Origin: an uncultured Flavobacterium sp.
GTDB taxonomy: Bacteria; Bacteroidota; Bacteroidia; Flavobacteriales; Flavobacteriaceae
Direction of reading: 5' to 3'
NCBI GenBank assembly: GCA_943912855.1
Contig: CALTVC010000001.1
Span: 62,001-126,000 of the forward strand
DNA: 64,000 nt
In this document: positions 42,658 through 51,430 of the stretch, in pieces
Position numbering within the stretch: position 1 is the first letter of the stretch
Layout of the letters: every line of letters begins with the position of its first letter
Made by a program: the position numbers and the translations under genes
Notes under the pieces: model-generated
What the model saw: only the letters and a program-made list of their open reading frames with translations
What the model was told of the DNA's origin: nothing
The model's database searches: none

Positions 42658-43329
42658 ATGAAAAAATGTTTTACTTCAGTACTGCTCTTTGCGGCAGCTT
42701 TTTCTACGCAACTTTTCGCACAAACCATTACCGCCACTTATACTCGTAAACAATTAAACGATAACATTAAGGCCATTTATACCGGTGAAATACAGGACAC
42801 CTTGACTTACAAGCAGGAGTCTACCCACCCTCCTACTATTTACAGTTATGTATACAGTAACGGAAAATCACTGACTACTATGACAGATGATGGCGGCTTT
42901 AGCAAATCAAGCGACCCATCAAGAAATTATACCGTAATAGCACCTACTGTAGAAATTTACTTTAAAGATACTCCCAAAAATCGCTTCCATCAGGAATGGG
43001 TCATGGAAGACAAACCCGACATCCTAGTAAGTGAACTGACAAACTATAACTGGAAGGTTACCAAAGAAAAAAGCACCATAGCAGGCTACAAATGCGTAAA
43101 GGCAACAGGCAGTTTGGGGCAATATAAAATAGAAGCATGGTTTGCCAACGACATCAAGATAAGCGACGGTCCTACAAGATTCTCGGGACTACCAGGACTT
43201 ATTGTAAAAGTACGAGTAGATGATATTTATGAAATCGTTGCCAGCAACATTAAAATAACAAACCAAACAGTTGCCGTAAACGATCCGGGAGAAAAAGGAA
43301 GCACTCAGCCTTTTTTAGAAAAACATTAA
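42658..43329 (+). CDS. GLPGLI-family protein (second of a pair)
   Basis: A 223-aa exported protein with a signal peptide (FSTQLFAQ) and the signature FSGLPGLIVKV preceded by AWFANDIKISDGP. It shares the layout of the previous gene (early TYT strand, YSYVYS, central Lys-rich part), indicating local duplication. It ends just before a terminator. Function unknown. Confidence 0.83.
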   Translation: MKKCFTSVLLFAAAFSTQLFAQTITATYTRKQLNDNIKAIYTGEIQDTLTYKQESTHPPTIYSYVYSNGKSLTTMTDDGGFSKSSDPSRNYTVIAPTVEIYFKDTPKNRFHQEWVMEDKPDILVSELTNYNWKVTKEKSTIAGYKCVKATGSLGQYKIEAWFANDIKISDGPTRFSGLPGLIVKVRVDDIYEIVASNIKITNQTVAVNDPGEKGSTQPFLEKH

Positions 43330-43342
43330 AAACAAATCATCA

Positions 43343-43369
43343 AAAGCCCTGTAAAGGGCTTTCTTTTTG
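43343..43369 (+). terminator. Terminator after the GLPGLI pair
   Basis: AAAGCCCT and AGGGCTTT arms with GTAA loop, followed by CTTTTT. Confidence 0.8.
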
Positions 43370-43500
43370 CAAGTATATTATTTTTAATATAAAATTTTCA
43401 TTAAAACAGCATTTAATATGCATGCATAGTTTTTTATTAAGATATTTTTACTAACTTCGTTTTAATCAAAAAATTTCAAACGTTATAATTCCAATAGATA

Positions 43501-44247
43501 ATGAAAATATTAGTTTGCATCAGCCACGTGCCTGATACTACTGCAAAGATTAATTTCACCAATGGCGACAGCGAGTTTGACACCAACGGCGTTCAGTTTG
43601 TAATTAACCCTAACGATGAGTTTGGCCTTACACGCGCTATTTGGTTTAAAGAACAAGCCGGAGCAAATGTTACTGTAGTTAACGTAGGTGGCGCAGATGC
43701 TGAAGCTACACTACGTAAAGCCCTTGCCATAGGCGCAGACGAAGCTATTCGTGTAAACGCTACTCCTACCGATGGTTTCTTCGTAGCAAAGCAACTTGCC
43801 GAAGTAGTAAAGAATGGCAGTTATGACCTTGTTATAGCCGGTAAAGAATCTCTTGATTACAACGGCGGTATGGTTCCGGGTATGCTTGCAGGATTACTAG
43901 GCTATGACTTTGTAAACGGCTGTATTAACCTAGAAGTAACCGGTACTGATGTGAAAGCCATCCGCGAAATAGACGGTGGTAAAGAAACACTAAGCGCAAA
44001 ACTTCCGCTGGTTATTGCAGGACAAAAAGGTCTTGTTGAAGAAAAAGACCTTAAAATACCTAACATGCGCGGTATTATGGCAGCACGTACCAAAGCCCTT
44101 ACCATCCTTGAGCCGGTAGACGCCGATGCAAAAACCAAAGCTGTGAAGTTTGAAAAACCAGCACCTAAATCGGCCGTGAAGCTGGTAAGCCCTGACAACC
44201 TTGACGAGCTTGTAAACCTACTGCATACTGAAGCGAAGGTAATTTAA
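43501..44247 (+). CDS. etfB: Electron transfer flavoprotein, beta subunit
   Basis: A 248-aa EtfB. MKILVCISHVPDTTAKI at the start, GADEAIRV and the DYNGGMVPGMLAGLLG region are typical, and the RGIMAARTK segment binds AMP/FAD-linked loops. It pairs with EtfA, encoded 113 bp downstream, to pass electrons from acyl-CoA dehydrogenases to the quinone pool. The gap between them holds an unusual inverted repeat. Confidence 0.95.
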   Translation: MKILVCISHVPDTTAKINFTNGDSEFDTNGVQFVINPNDEFGLTRAIWFKEQAGANVTVVNVGGADAEATLRKALAIGADEAIRVNATPTDGFFVAKQLAEVVKNGSYDLVIAGKESLDYNGGMVPGMLAGLLGYDFVNGCINLEVTGTDVKAIREIDGGKETLSAKLPLVIAGQKGLVEEKDLKIPNMRGIMAARTKALTILEPVDADAKTKAVKFEKPAPKSAVKLVSPDNLDELVNLLHTEAKVI

Positions 44248-44250
44248 TTA

Positions 44251-44351
44251 ACTGTGGATTTGTGGATGTGTCGATTTGTTAATTCGTCCATCTAATATGG
44301 AAAGGCCGGAGTGTAGTTCCAAATCGACAAATACACAAATTAACGAATAAA
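44251..44351. repeat. Word-like inverted repeat between etfB and etfA
   Basis: The left arm 44251-44286 (gtggatttgtggatgtgtcg... words) and right arm 44321-44351 (aaatcgacaaatacacaaat...) are imperfectly complementary, both built of short repeated phrases. No ORF or T-run is present; it might form a long mRNA hairpin between the two subunit genes. Confidence 0.55.
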
Positions 44352-44360
44352 CAAAAGATC

Positions 44361-45329
44361 ATGTCAATACTTATATATGCCGAATCGGCAGAAGGAAAAT
44401 TTAAAAAGACCGCGTTTGAACTTGCTTCTTACGCTAAAAAAATAGCCGGAGAAACCGGAACCACCGTTACTGCCGTTACCATTAACGCAGACGACAGCCA
44501 GGCGCTTGCCAAGTACGGTGTGGACAAAGTACTAAAAGTGACTTCAGACAAACTAAAAGCATTTAACGCAAAAGCGTATGCCGATGCCGTAAAACAGGCC
44601 GCAAAAAAAGAAGATGCAAAATTTGTTCTTTTTTCAAGCAACACGGATAGCCTTTATGTAGCACCACTTGTTGCAGTAGGCCTTGACGCAGGCTATGCCA
44701 GTAACGTGGTAGCACTTCCGGTAAGTTTGTCGCCATTCCAGGTTAAGAGAAACGCTTTCTCTAACAAGGCATTCAACATTACTGAGATAAGCACAGATGT
44801 CAAGGTTTTGGCTGTAGCCAAAAACTCATTTGGCTTAGTTGAGTCTGGCGATTCATTAACCGAAGAGGCTTTTGAACCATCATTAAACGACGGCGATTTC
44901 ACAGTAAAGGTAGAATCATCAGAAAAAGTAAGCGGTAAAGTAACCATAGCCGATGCCGAAATTGTAGTATCGGGCGGTCGCGGACTTAAAGGCCCTGAAA
45001 ACTGGGGTATTATTGAAGACCTTGCTGCTGCGCTTGGAGCTGCTACAGCATGTTCTAAACCGGTATCAGACCTTGGCTGGAGACCTCACAGTGAGCACGT
45101 AGGCCAGACCGGTAAACCGGTAGCCAGTAACCTATACATTGCCGTAGGTATTTCAGGTGCTATACAACACATTGCGGGCATCAACTCAAGCAAGGTAAAA
45201 GTGGTTATAAACAGCGATGCCGACGCTCCTTTCTTTAAGGTAGCCGACTACGGTGTAGTAGGCGATGCGTTTGATATTGTACCGAAGCTAACCGAAAAAA
45301 TAAAGGCTTTCAAGGCGCAAAACTCATAA
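44361..45329 (+). CDS. etfA: Electron transfer flavoprotein, alpha subunit
   Basis: A 322-aa EtfA with the FAD-binding C-terminal signature: VVSGGRGLKGPENW, then KPVSDLGWRPHSEHVGQTGKPVAS and LYIAVGISGAIQHIAGI. It forms the ETF heterodimer with EtfB. A weak hairpin (GGCTATC/GATAGCC, 45357-45398) with seven T after the stop may be its terminator. Confidence 0.95.
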   Translation: MSILIYAESAEGKFKKTAFELASYAKKIAGETGTTVTAVTINADDSQALAKYGVDKVLKVTSDKLKAFNAKAYADAVKQAAKKEDAKFVLFSSNTDSLYVAPLVAVGLDAGYASNVVALPVSLSPFQVKRNAFSNKAFNITEISTDVKVLAVAKNSFGLVESGDSLTEEAFEPSLNDGDFTVKVESSEKVSGKVTIADAEIVVSGGRGLKGPENWGIIEDLAAALGAATACSKPVSDLGWRPHSEHVGQTGKPVASNLYIAVGISGAIQHIAGINSSKVKVVINSDADAPFFKVADYGVVGDAFDIVPKLTEKIKAFKAQNS

Positions 45330-45423
45330 TTTTGTCATAACTTGTGCCCCTAAATGGGCTATCAGGTACAGGATAGTGATTATCTTTGCCCGATAGCCTA
45401 TTTTTTTGTTTTAAAAAACCAAG

Positions 45424-46041
45424 ATGAGCTTAGTAAAACTGACTATTAAGGGCATTTCGTACAGCCAGACCCAGAATGGCGCATACGCCCTGATATTAAA
45501 TGAAGTAGATGGTGAACGCAAACTACCTATTGTAATTGGTGCCTTTGAGGCCCAGTCCATTGCTATTGCCCTTGAAAAAGAAATAAAACCGCCAAGACCG
45601 CTTACACACGACCTGTTTAAGAACTTTGCAGACCGCTTTGATATTGTTGTAAAGCAAGTGATTATCCACAAGCTGGTAGACGGCGTATTCTTTAGCAGTA
45701 TCATTTGCGAGCGCGACGGTATTGAAGAAATCATAGATGCACGCACTTCAGATGCCATAGCTTTGGCTCTGCGTTTTGCAGCACCAATATTTACCTACAA
45801 GAACATTCTGGACAAAGCAGGTATTTACCTCAAAATAAATCCTGAACCGGGCGAGGAACAACACGACGACGTGCTTACCACCCCGGAAACCTTTGGCGTA
45901 GCCGAAAATCCCGCACCTACCGATAGTCTTTCGCAATACAGCGTACAGGAACTGTATGAACAACTTGAAGGTGCCGTACAAAATGAAGACTACGAAAAAG
46001 CAGCTAAAATCCGTGATGAAATATCTAAAAGAGAAAGTTGA
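45424..46041 (+). CDS. Bifunctional nuclease family protein with UVR motif
   Basis: A 205-aa protein. The N-terminal BFN/DUF151 domain shows LPIVIGAFEAQSIAIAL and DARTSDAIALALRFAAPI, typical of a predicted nuclease. Residues about 172-203 (LYEQLEGAVQNEDYEKAAKIRDEI) form a UvrB/UvrC-type motif. Its job, DNA or RNA processing, is not known in this lineage. It lies between etfA and thyA with its own terminator. Confidence 0.9.
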   Translation: MSLVKLTIKGISYSQTQNGAYALILNEVDGERKLPIVIGAFEAQSIAIALEKEIKPPRPLTHDLFKNFADRFDIVVKQVIIHKLVDGVFFSSIICERDGIEEIIDARTSDAIALALRFAAPIFTYKNILDKAGIYLKINPEPGEEQHDDVLTTPETFGVAENPAPTDSLSQYSVQELYEQLEGAVQNEDYEKAAKIRDEISKRES

Positions 46042-46107
46042 TTTTAGGGTTATTCGGTGATACGTTAATTCGGTTATTTGGAACTTCACTCCCACATAAA
46101 AATACAG

Positions 46108-46130
46108 GCAGCCTTTCGGGGCTGTTTTTT
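46108..46130 (+). terminator. Terminator after the bifunctional nuclease gene
   Basis: CAGCC (46109-46113) and GGCTG (46120-46124) arms with a short TTTCGG loop and six T. Confidence 0.7.
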
Positions 46131-46160
46131 GTTTTGTGAATAACCCGTGATAACCTCTTT

Positions 46161-46190
46161 TTCGCATACTCTAAAATTTATATATTTTTG
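46161..46190 (+). promoter_or_regulatory. Promoter of thyA
   Basis: TTCG (46161-46164), an 18-nt spacer and TATTTTTG (46183-46190) match the Bacteroidetes consensus, 66 bp before the thyA start. Confidence 0.6.
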
Positions 46191-46255
46191 TATCACAGTT
46201 ATCCCGACAGCAAATCCGAATAACCAAATAACCGCATAAACGAATAACCTGAAAG

Positions 46256-47080
46256 ATGAAGCAGTACTTAGACCTTGTGAAGCATGTAATGGAAACCGGA
46301 AACCAGAAAGGTGACCGTACAGGAACCGGAACCATCAGCGTTTTCGGCTACCAGATGCGTTTTGACCTGAGCGAAGGATTTCCACTAGTTACAACAAAAA
46401 AACTTCACCTGAAGTCGATTATTTACGAACTGCTTTGGTTCCTTAAAGGTGACACAAACATTAATTACCTTAATGAAAACGGCGTTAAAATTTGGGATGA
46501 GTGGGCTGATAAAAACGGTAATCTGGGGCCGGTTTACGGTGCGCAATGGCGCAACTGGGATGGTCAGGACATAGACCAGATTACTGAACTGATTGACACA
46601 CTTAAAAACAACCCGAACAGCCGTCGTATGCTGGTTACCGCGTGGAACCCTCGCGTACTGCCTGAAAACGGAAAATCATTTGGGGAGAATGTCGCCAATG
46701 GTAAGGTAGCACTACCTCCATGCCACGCGTTCTTTCAGTTTTACGTAGCTGACGGTAAACTAAGCTGCCAACTGTACCAGAGGAGTGCTGATGTTTTCCT
46801 TGGAGTGCCGTTTAACATTGCTTCGTATGCGCTGCTCACCATGATGATAGCTCAGGTTTGTGGTCTTGAAGCTGGTGATTTTGTACATACCTTTGGCGAT
46901 GCGCACATTTACAACAACCACATTGAGCAGCTTGAGCTACAACTTACCCGCGAGCCTCGCCCAATGCCTAAGATGATACTAAACCCTGAAGTGAAGGATA
47001 TCTTCGACTTTACATTTGAAGATTTTACCCTTGTAGACTACGATCCGCATCCTCATATTAAGGGCGCTGTAGCAGTGTAA
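46256..47080 (+). CDS. thyA: Thymidylate synthase
   Basis: A 274-aa ThyA with catalytic Cys156 in LPPCHAFFQFYV, the QRSADVFLGVPFNIASYALL motif and the HIYNNHIEQ segment. A short insert (ENGKSFGENVANGK) precedes the active site compared with the shorter classical enzyme. It methylates dUMP to dTMP using methylene-THF. DHFR is encoded two genes downstream. Confidence 0.97.
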   Translation: MKQYLDLVKHVMETGNQKGDRTGTGTISVFGYQMRFDLSEGFPLVTTKKLHLKSIIYELLWFLKGDTNINYLNENGVKIWDEWADKNGNLGPVYGAQWRNWDGQDIDQITELIDTLKNNPNSRRMLVTAWNPRVLPENGKSFGENVANGKVALPPCHAFFQFYVADGKLSCQLYQRSADVFLGVPFNIASYALLTMMIAQVCGLEAGDFVHTFGDAHIYNNHIEQLELQLTREPRPMPKMILNPEVKDIFDFTFEDFTLVDYDPHPHIKGAVAV

Positions 47081-47158
47081 ATACCTCGCAGGCTTTACCA
47101 TTTCTATAACATATTTATTTAGTATTTTTCCTATCTTTATTGACTGGATTTTAAGAAA

Positions 47159-47500
47159 ATGGAAAAAACTCAACACGAATTATATGAATATGCCCGCAAG
47201 CGTGTAAAGCAGAAAAAGCTTGTATACCTGCACTTTGTGTTCTTTTTTGTTGGCAGTATATTCTTATACATAATAAACCGCTGGCTCGAAGTATATCCGG
47301 AATACAACTGGTACCTGTGGGGTATTACCGCATGGGCATTTGTATTCATACTGCATTTCATTAAAATATTCGTTACCGAAACCTTTATAAACAAAACCTG
47401 GGAGCGCGAGCAGATAGAAAAACTCGTGGCGCGCCAGCAACGACGCATAGAGGAGCTTCAAAAAAAGCTGGATAACGACACTAACGCTACTACCCTGTAA
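47159..47500 (+). CDS. 2TM-domain membrane protein
   Basis: A 113-aa protein with two spans (about 22-42 and 55-77), a basic N-terminus (YEYARKRVKQKK) and a coiled-coil tail rich in Arg/Glu. This is the 2TM domain often found with kinases and metabolism genes in Bacteroidetes. It ends directly at the DHFR start, so the genes are coupled. Function unknown. Confidence 0.78.
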   Translation: MEKTQHELYEYARKRVKQKKLVYLHFVFFFVGSIFLYIINRWLEVYPEYNWYLWGITAWAFVFILHFIKIFVTETFINKTWEREQIEKLVARQQRRIEELQKKLDNDTNATTL

Positions 47501-47986
47501 ATGACCATTACCCTTATAGCCGCTGCTGCCGAAAACAATGCATTAGGCAAAGACAACCGCATGATTTGGCACCTGCCCGATGACTTTAAACGTTTTAAAA
47601 AGCTCACCACAGGGCATCATATCATTATGGGGCGCAAGACCCTGGAAAGTATGAACGGCCCGCTACCTAACCGTACCAATGTGGTTATTACCCGTCAGCC
47701 CGACTATACGCACGAGGGTTGCATTATTGTACACAGCCTTGATGAAGCACTTGCTACATGCCCTCAAAACGAAGAGGTATTTATTATTGGTGGCGGGGAA
47801 ATTTACAACCAAAGCATCAGTAAGGCCGATAAAATAGAACTTACACGCGTACATACTACAGTAGAAGCGGATGCTTTTTTTCCGGAAATTAGTGAAAGCG
47901 AGTGGACTCTAACCGAAAGTGTGTATCATAGCAAAGACGAGAAACACAAACTTGATTTTGTGTTTGAAACGTGGGTTAAAAAATGA
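47501..47986 (+). CDS. folA: Dihydrofolate reductase
   Basis: A 161-aa DHFR. AENNALGKDNRMIWHLPDDFKRFK holds the substrate-binding Asp, MGRKTLESM is the NADPH motif, and VFIIGGGEIY completes the cofactor site. It regenerates tetrahydrofolate used by ThyA upstream. Its stop overlaps the next gene by an ATGA junction. Confidence 0.96.
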   Translation: MTITLIAAAAENNALGKDNRMIWHLPDDFKRFKKLTTGHHIIMGRKTLESMNGPLPNRTNVVITRQPDYTHEGCIIVHSLDEALATCPQNEEVFIIGGGEIYNQSISKADKIELTRVHTTVEADAFFPEISESEWTLTESVYHSKDEKHKLDFVFETWVKK

Positions 47987-48711
47987 AGAAAATACTAGTT
48001 GCCTCATTGGCTTTTATAATAGTCGGTTGTAGTACTTTTAAACAAGGGCATTTTTACAAGCAAATTCAGAATAAACAGTACCAAGGTGAAAACACTGACC
48101 TTGAAGTACAGGAAATTTACAACATAAATTACGCTGCCGGTGCAGAACCCATAGGATATCTGTCTGTGGCAATCACCGATCCTGAGATAGATTGTAGTTA
48201 TGGTGGTGCGGTAAATCTGGCTAAAGAAGAGGCTCGTAAACAAGGCGCTAATCTCGTATATATAGAACGCGTGCTATTGCCCGGAAGCACAACGACCTGT
48301 TATAGATTAAACACCGTACTATACCGCACTCCTAATCTGGAAATGGTAGAAAAAGCAAAACAGGAAAATACCAAAGCCATGACACCTGAATTGCTACCAG
48401 GAAGCAATTACGCTATTGTTCATCTTTTCAGGCCGACAGGATTTGCAGGTTCTCTGATAAAGTATGATGTACTTATGGATGGTAAATCCTTGACAGGCAC
48501 TATGAAGCCCGGCATGGAATACGACCTTACAATTACAGACTATGGCGAACATACTTTTACAGCAGATAAAGACACGACACATTCACTTACACTTAATATA
48601 GAAAAGGGAAAAGCATACTATATTTGTTGTGGACTAGACCCAGGAAACTTCAAAGCGATTCCATACATTTATCTGATAGACAGCCGGATTGCCAAACTAA
48701 AAGCTGAGTAA
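47983..48711 (+). CDS. Lipoprotein with DUF2846-like C-terminal domain
   Basis: A 242-aa lipoprotein (lipobox IVGCS near 15). The middle has AKEEARKQGANLVYIERV, resembling small stress-type outer membrane lipoproteins. The C-terminal half (VHLFRPTGFAGSLIKYDVLMDGK and YGEHTFTADKDT) resembles DUF2846. Its ATG overlaps the folA stop. It begins a run of lineage-specific exported proteins. Confidence 0.6.
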   Translation: MKKILVASLAFIIVGCSTFKQGHFYKQIQNKQYQGENTDLEVQEIYNINYAAGAEPIGYLSVAITDPEIDCSYGGAVNLAKEEARKQGANLVYIERVLLPGSTTTCYRLNTVLYRTPNLEMVEKAKQENTKAMTPELLPGSNYAIVHLFRPTGFAGSLIKYDVLMDGKSLTGTMKPGMEYDLTITDYGEHTFTADKDTTHSLTLNIEKGKAYYICCGLDPGNFKAIPYIYLIDSRIAKLKAE

Positions 48712-48776
48712 AAACCAGAAACACATACTGCCTATAATCATTTTTCGTTATCTTAGTACAACCAACCCTTTGTACT

Positions 48777-50255
48777 ATGAAACGGTTAATAATCATCTTC
48801 TTATTTATATTCAACTATTCCTTTTCTCAAGACACAGATAAACTACGGGATAGCCTTAAAGCCCATTATGAATATGTTGGTTTCTTTAAAAACGGTATTG
48901 CTGAAGCGCGCACTAAGCAACAGAAATACACTTTGCTAAATACAAAAGGGCAGCCCTTATTTCCTGCAACTTTTAGCTACATATACCTATCTCCATATGG
49001 AACAATCATAGCCAGCAAAAGTAAAGGTAATAAGAGTAACCAAGGCGTTATAGATGCATCAGGAAAAGTACTTTTACTACTTGAATACGACAATGTATTT
49101 GACAGTGAAGACGGTTTAATTATCAGTAAAGACAAGAAGTATGGCGTTGCTGATAAGGACGGAAAAATGCTCCTTGAATTAAAATACGACAACATACAAC
49201 ATCTTGGCGACGGCTTATTTTCTGTAAAAAACAGAGAATTAGAAGCCTTATACCGCAGAGAAATTGCTATAACCGGATTTCTTTATAAAAGCGTTCGTCG
49301 TTTAAAAAAGGGAAACTTTGCCGTAACCCTACCCGATAATTCATGCAGTGTCATAGACAGCGTGGGAAACCAAATACTAAAACCTCAAAAAAATCATAAA
49401 ATCATAGACATAAACAAACCCGTTGTAATAATCAGCAATTACACAACGCACAAGTTTTGCGCCATAACTACCGAGGGAAAAAAACTGACTGATTATTACA
49501 ACTCACTTGTTTTCGCTAACAATCAGCTCATAGCCTCAAAAGGCAAACTGTACGGTGTTATTGCTTACGACGACACCCTAATAGTACCTTTTATTTACAC
49601 CTATATCTACGCCCCTACTCAACGGGATTTCTACCTGGCTATAGGAAAAAATCAAACAAAAGTTCTTAACTCTAAAAACGAATCATTACTAAAAGGGGAA
49701 TACAAAAGCATTAGCCATAATAAACAATGTTTAATTGCTACTAAAAAAGATGGCCTGTCGGGCACTTTTACCTTTACAGGAACACCGTTACTTCCTGTAG
49801 CATATCAGCTGATTGCATATAACGATTCAGGTAAAGCAATTGCAAAAAAAGGCAACTCATTTTATTGTACAAACCTATACGGTAACGGAGAAGACAAAAA
49901 AATTGATGGTGTACAAAACATAAAACGACCGGTAGATAATTATGAATGGACCTGCGCTTTGATTTATCAAAACAATTCAGAAACGGGTTTGATCTCGATG
50001 GATGGCAGCATCATTCTGAAAACCCAGTATAAAGATATTGACTACATATACGACTCCTATGAGTTTATTGTAAACAACAGCAAAAAATACGGAATCATTG
50101 ATGTAAAGGGTACTGTAATTGTCCCTGCAAAATATGACAAAGCTACAATAGGCAAAGAAAGCATTCATTTTGAAAGCAAAACCATCAAGCCGTTTTATTA
50201 TGAAATTAAATTTAACCATGTAATGACCTCGGCAGATTTTAGAAATGCGAAATAA
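48777..50255 (+). CDS. WG-repeat protein, exported
   Basis: A 492-aa protein with a signal (FIFNYSFSQ). It is built of repeats of the WG type, with KYGVADKDGKMLLELKYDN, KLYGVIAYDDTLIVPFIY and KYGIIDVKGTVIVPAKYD as clear copies. Such beta-rich repeat proteins are cell-surface or secreted, of unknown function. A perfect 8-bp inverted repeat TAGTACAA/TTGTACTA ends at its start codon. Confidence 0.8.
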   Translation: MKRLIIIFLFIFNYSFSQDTDKLRDSLKAHYEYVGFFKNGIAEARTKQQKYTLLNTKGQPLFPATFSYIYLSPYGTIIASKSKGNKSNQGVIDASGKVLLLLEYDNVFDSEDGLIISKDKKYGVADKDGKMLLELKYDNIQHLGDGLFSVKNRELEALYRREIAITGFLYKSVRRLKKGNFAVTLPDNSCSVIDSVGNQILKPQKNHKIIDINKPVVIISNYTTHKFCAITTEGKKLTDYYNSLVFANNQLIASKGKLYGVIAYDDTLIVPFIYTYIYAPTQRDFYLAIGKNQTKVLNSKNESLLKGEYKSISHNKQCLIATKKDGLSGTFTFTGTPLLPVAYQLIAYNDSGKAIAKKGNSFYCTNLYGNGEDKKIDGVQNIKRPVDNYEWTCALIYQNNSETGLISMDGSIILKTQYKDIDYIYDSYEFIVNNSKKYGIIDVKGTVIVPAKYDKATIGKESIHFESKTIKPFYYEIKFNHVMTSADFRNAK

Positions 50256-50283
50256 CAAATTCAACAATATCGAAAGTACTGCT

Positions 50284-50919
50284 ATGAAACAGCTTTGTTA
50301 TCTCATCGCGTTACTTATAATTTGCATTTCTTGCGACAGCACTACCAAACTAACAGCAAACATGCCAATTACCTCAAACGAAGAAGTTAAAGCCGATACA
50401 GAAATAACCACATTACGATTTGATGTACCACAACTTGTAGACGACGCTACCATTTACGAATTTTTAAATACAACTCTGGCCACAGATTCTATTAGGCAGG
50501 AATCATGCGATGCTATTATCGCCCGTGAATATTACCCTATTTTCTCAGACAAGAGCGAAGCAATAGGGATACTCCGTCGCATAAAAAATATATCCTTAGT
50601 CAATATTGATTTCATGTACAAACAGTCGCTTTATGTTCCACAATTTGAGTTGAAAAAAGAAAATTTTAAAACTGAGAAAAGACTGATAGCACCAGATACC
50701 TGCAACATGCAAGACAGGGAGTATTGGCGCAACATAAGGAAACAATTTGGCTCTTTTTGCAGCATATCCTTACCATTGTTTTCTGAAGACCGCGAAATGG
50801 TGGTAATACGTTTATCTTATAGTTGCGGAAGTCTATGTGGCTACGGAGGCATCTATGTTTTTAAAAAAGAAGATGATATCTGGAAACCTTTTACTGCAAT
50901 AGACCAGTGGATGAGCTAA
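50284..50919 (+). CDS. Hypothetical lipoprotein
   Basis: The start at 50284 gives 211 aa with lipobox ICISCDS near 16; an upstream in-frame ATG overlaps the previous gene and is not favoured. The mature part has no recognised domain. The C-terminus has a Cys- and Gly-rich segment (LSYSCGSLCGYGGIYVFKK). It follows the WG-repeat gene closely and may be part of the same lineage-specific group. Confidence 0.55.
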   Translation: MKQLCYLIALLIICISCDSTTKLTANMPITSNEEVKADTEITTLRFDVPQLVDDATIYEFLNTTLATDSIRQESCDAIIAREYYPIFSDKSEAIGILRRIKNISLVNIDFMYKQSLYVPQFELKKENFKTEKRLIAPDTCNMQDREYWRNIRKQFGSFCSISLPLFSEDREMVVIRLSYSCGSLCGYGGIYVFKKEDDIWKPFTAIDQWMS

Positions 50920-51000
50920 TATCTTTATAAACAATTTCGATACAAAACGTTTTACATTGCTGGGCATAATGATTAAATTGCCCTTTAGAAATTCAAGAAA

Positions 51001-51366
51001 ATGCCACACTATAAAGCCCTTTTCCGCATACCAGGAGATAAAGAGTTAGAAGCCCATAATGGTTACGTACCCGATGCTTTTTTTACCGCTGCTCAACACG
51101 CCAAGATTAATGATATAGTATTGATGTACGAAGGAGGTTTTACGCTTACCAGCGAGCTACATGATAAACTAAACCTGCCAGATAAATTTACCAGCTACGC
51201 CTCTGTAGGCGCCGATACACCCGAAGGCACCCAGAATAGCGAAACATTCCGTAATGCGCTTTTAATGCAACTAAAACAGGCTAATCATGCCCGACCTATA
51301 GAAACACATTTCCATTACCAGATATTTATCATGGAATATATTGAGCCGATTATTGATGATGATTAA
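51001..51366 (+). CDS. Small conserved-looking hypothetical protein
   Basis: A 121-aa cytosolic-looking protein without signal or membrane spans. I recognise no family. The sequence is regular and gene-like (IPGDKELEAHNGYVPDAFF, then acidic end). It is followed by a strong terminator shared with the convergent accD. Confidence 0.55.
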   Translation: MPHYKALFRIPGDKELEAHNGYVPDAFFTAAQHAKINDIVLMYEGGFTLTSELHDKLNLPDKFTSYASVGADTPEGTQNSETFRNALLMQLKQANHARPIETHFHYQIFIMEYIEPIIDDD

Positions 51367-51380
51367 TAATCCTAAATAAA

Positions 51381-51412
51381 AAATGCCCGAACAAACGTCC
51401 GGGCATTTTTTA
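51381..51412. terminator. Bidirectional terminator between the small hypothetical gene and accD
   Basis: AATGCCCG (51382-51389) pairs with CGGGCATT (51400-51407) and both sides carry A/T runs. Confidence 0.82.
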
Positions 51413-51430
51413 TAATAGCTAAAAAGGTTA

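Larger units (their letters stand above)
46047..46249. repeat. Word-like inverted repeat around the bifunctional nuclease terminator
   Basis: The arm at 46047-46081 (ggttattcg, ttaattcgg words) is imperfectly complementary to 46215-46249 (ccgaataaccaaataacc words). An intrinsic terminator (46108-46130) and the thyA promoter lie between them. Confidence 0.5.
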
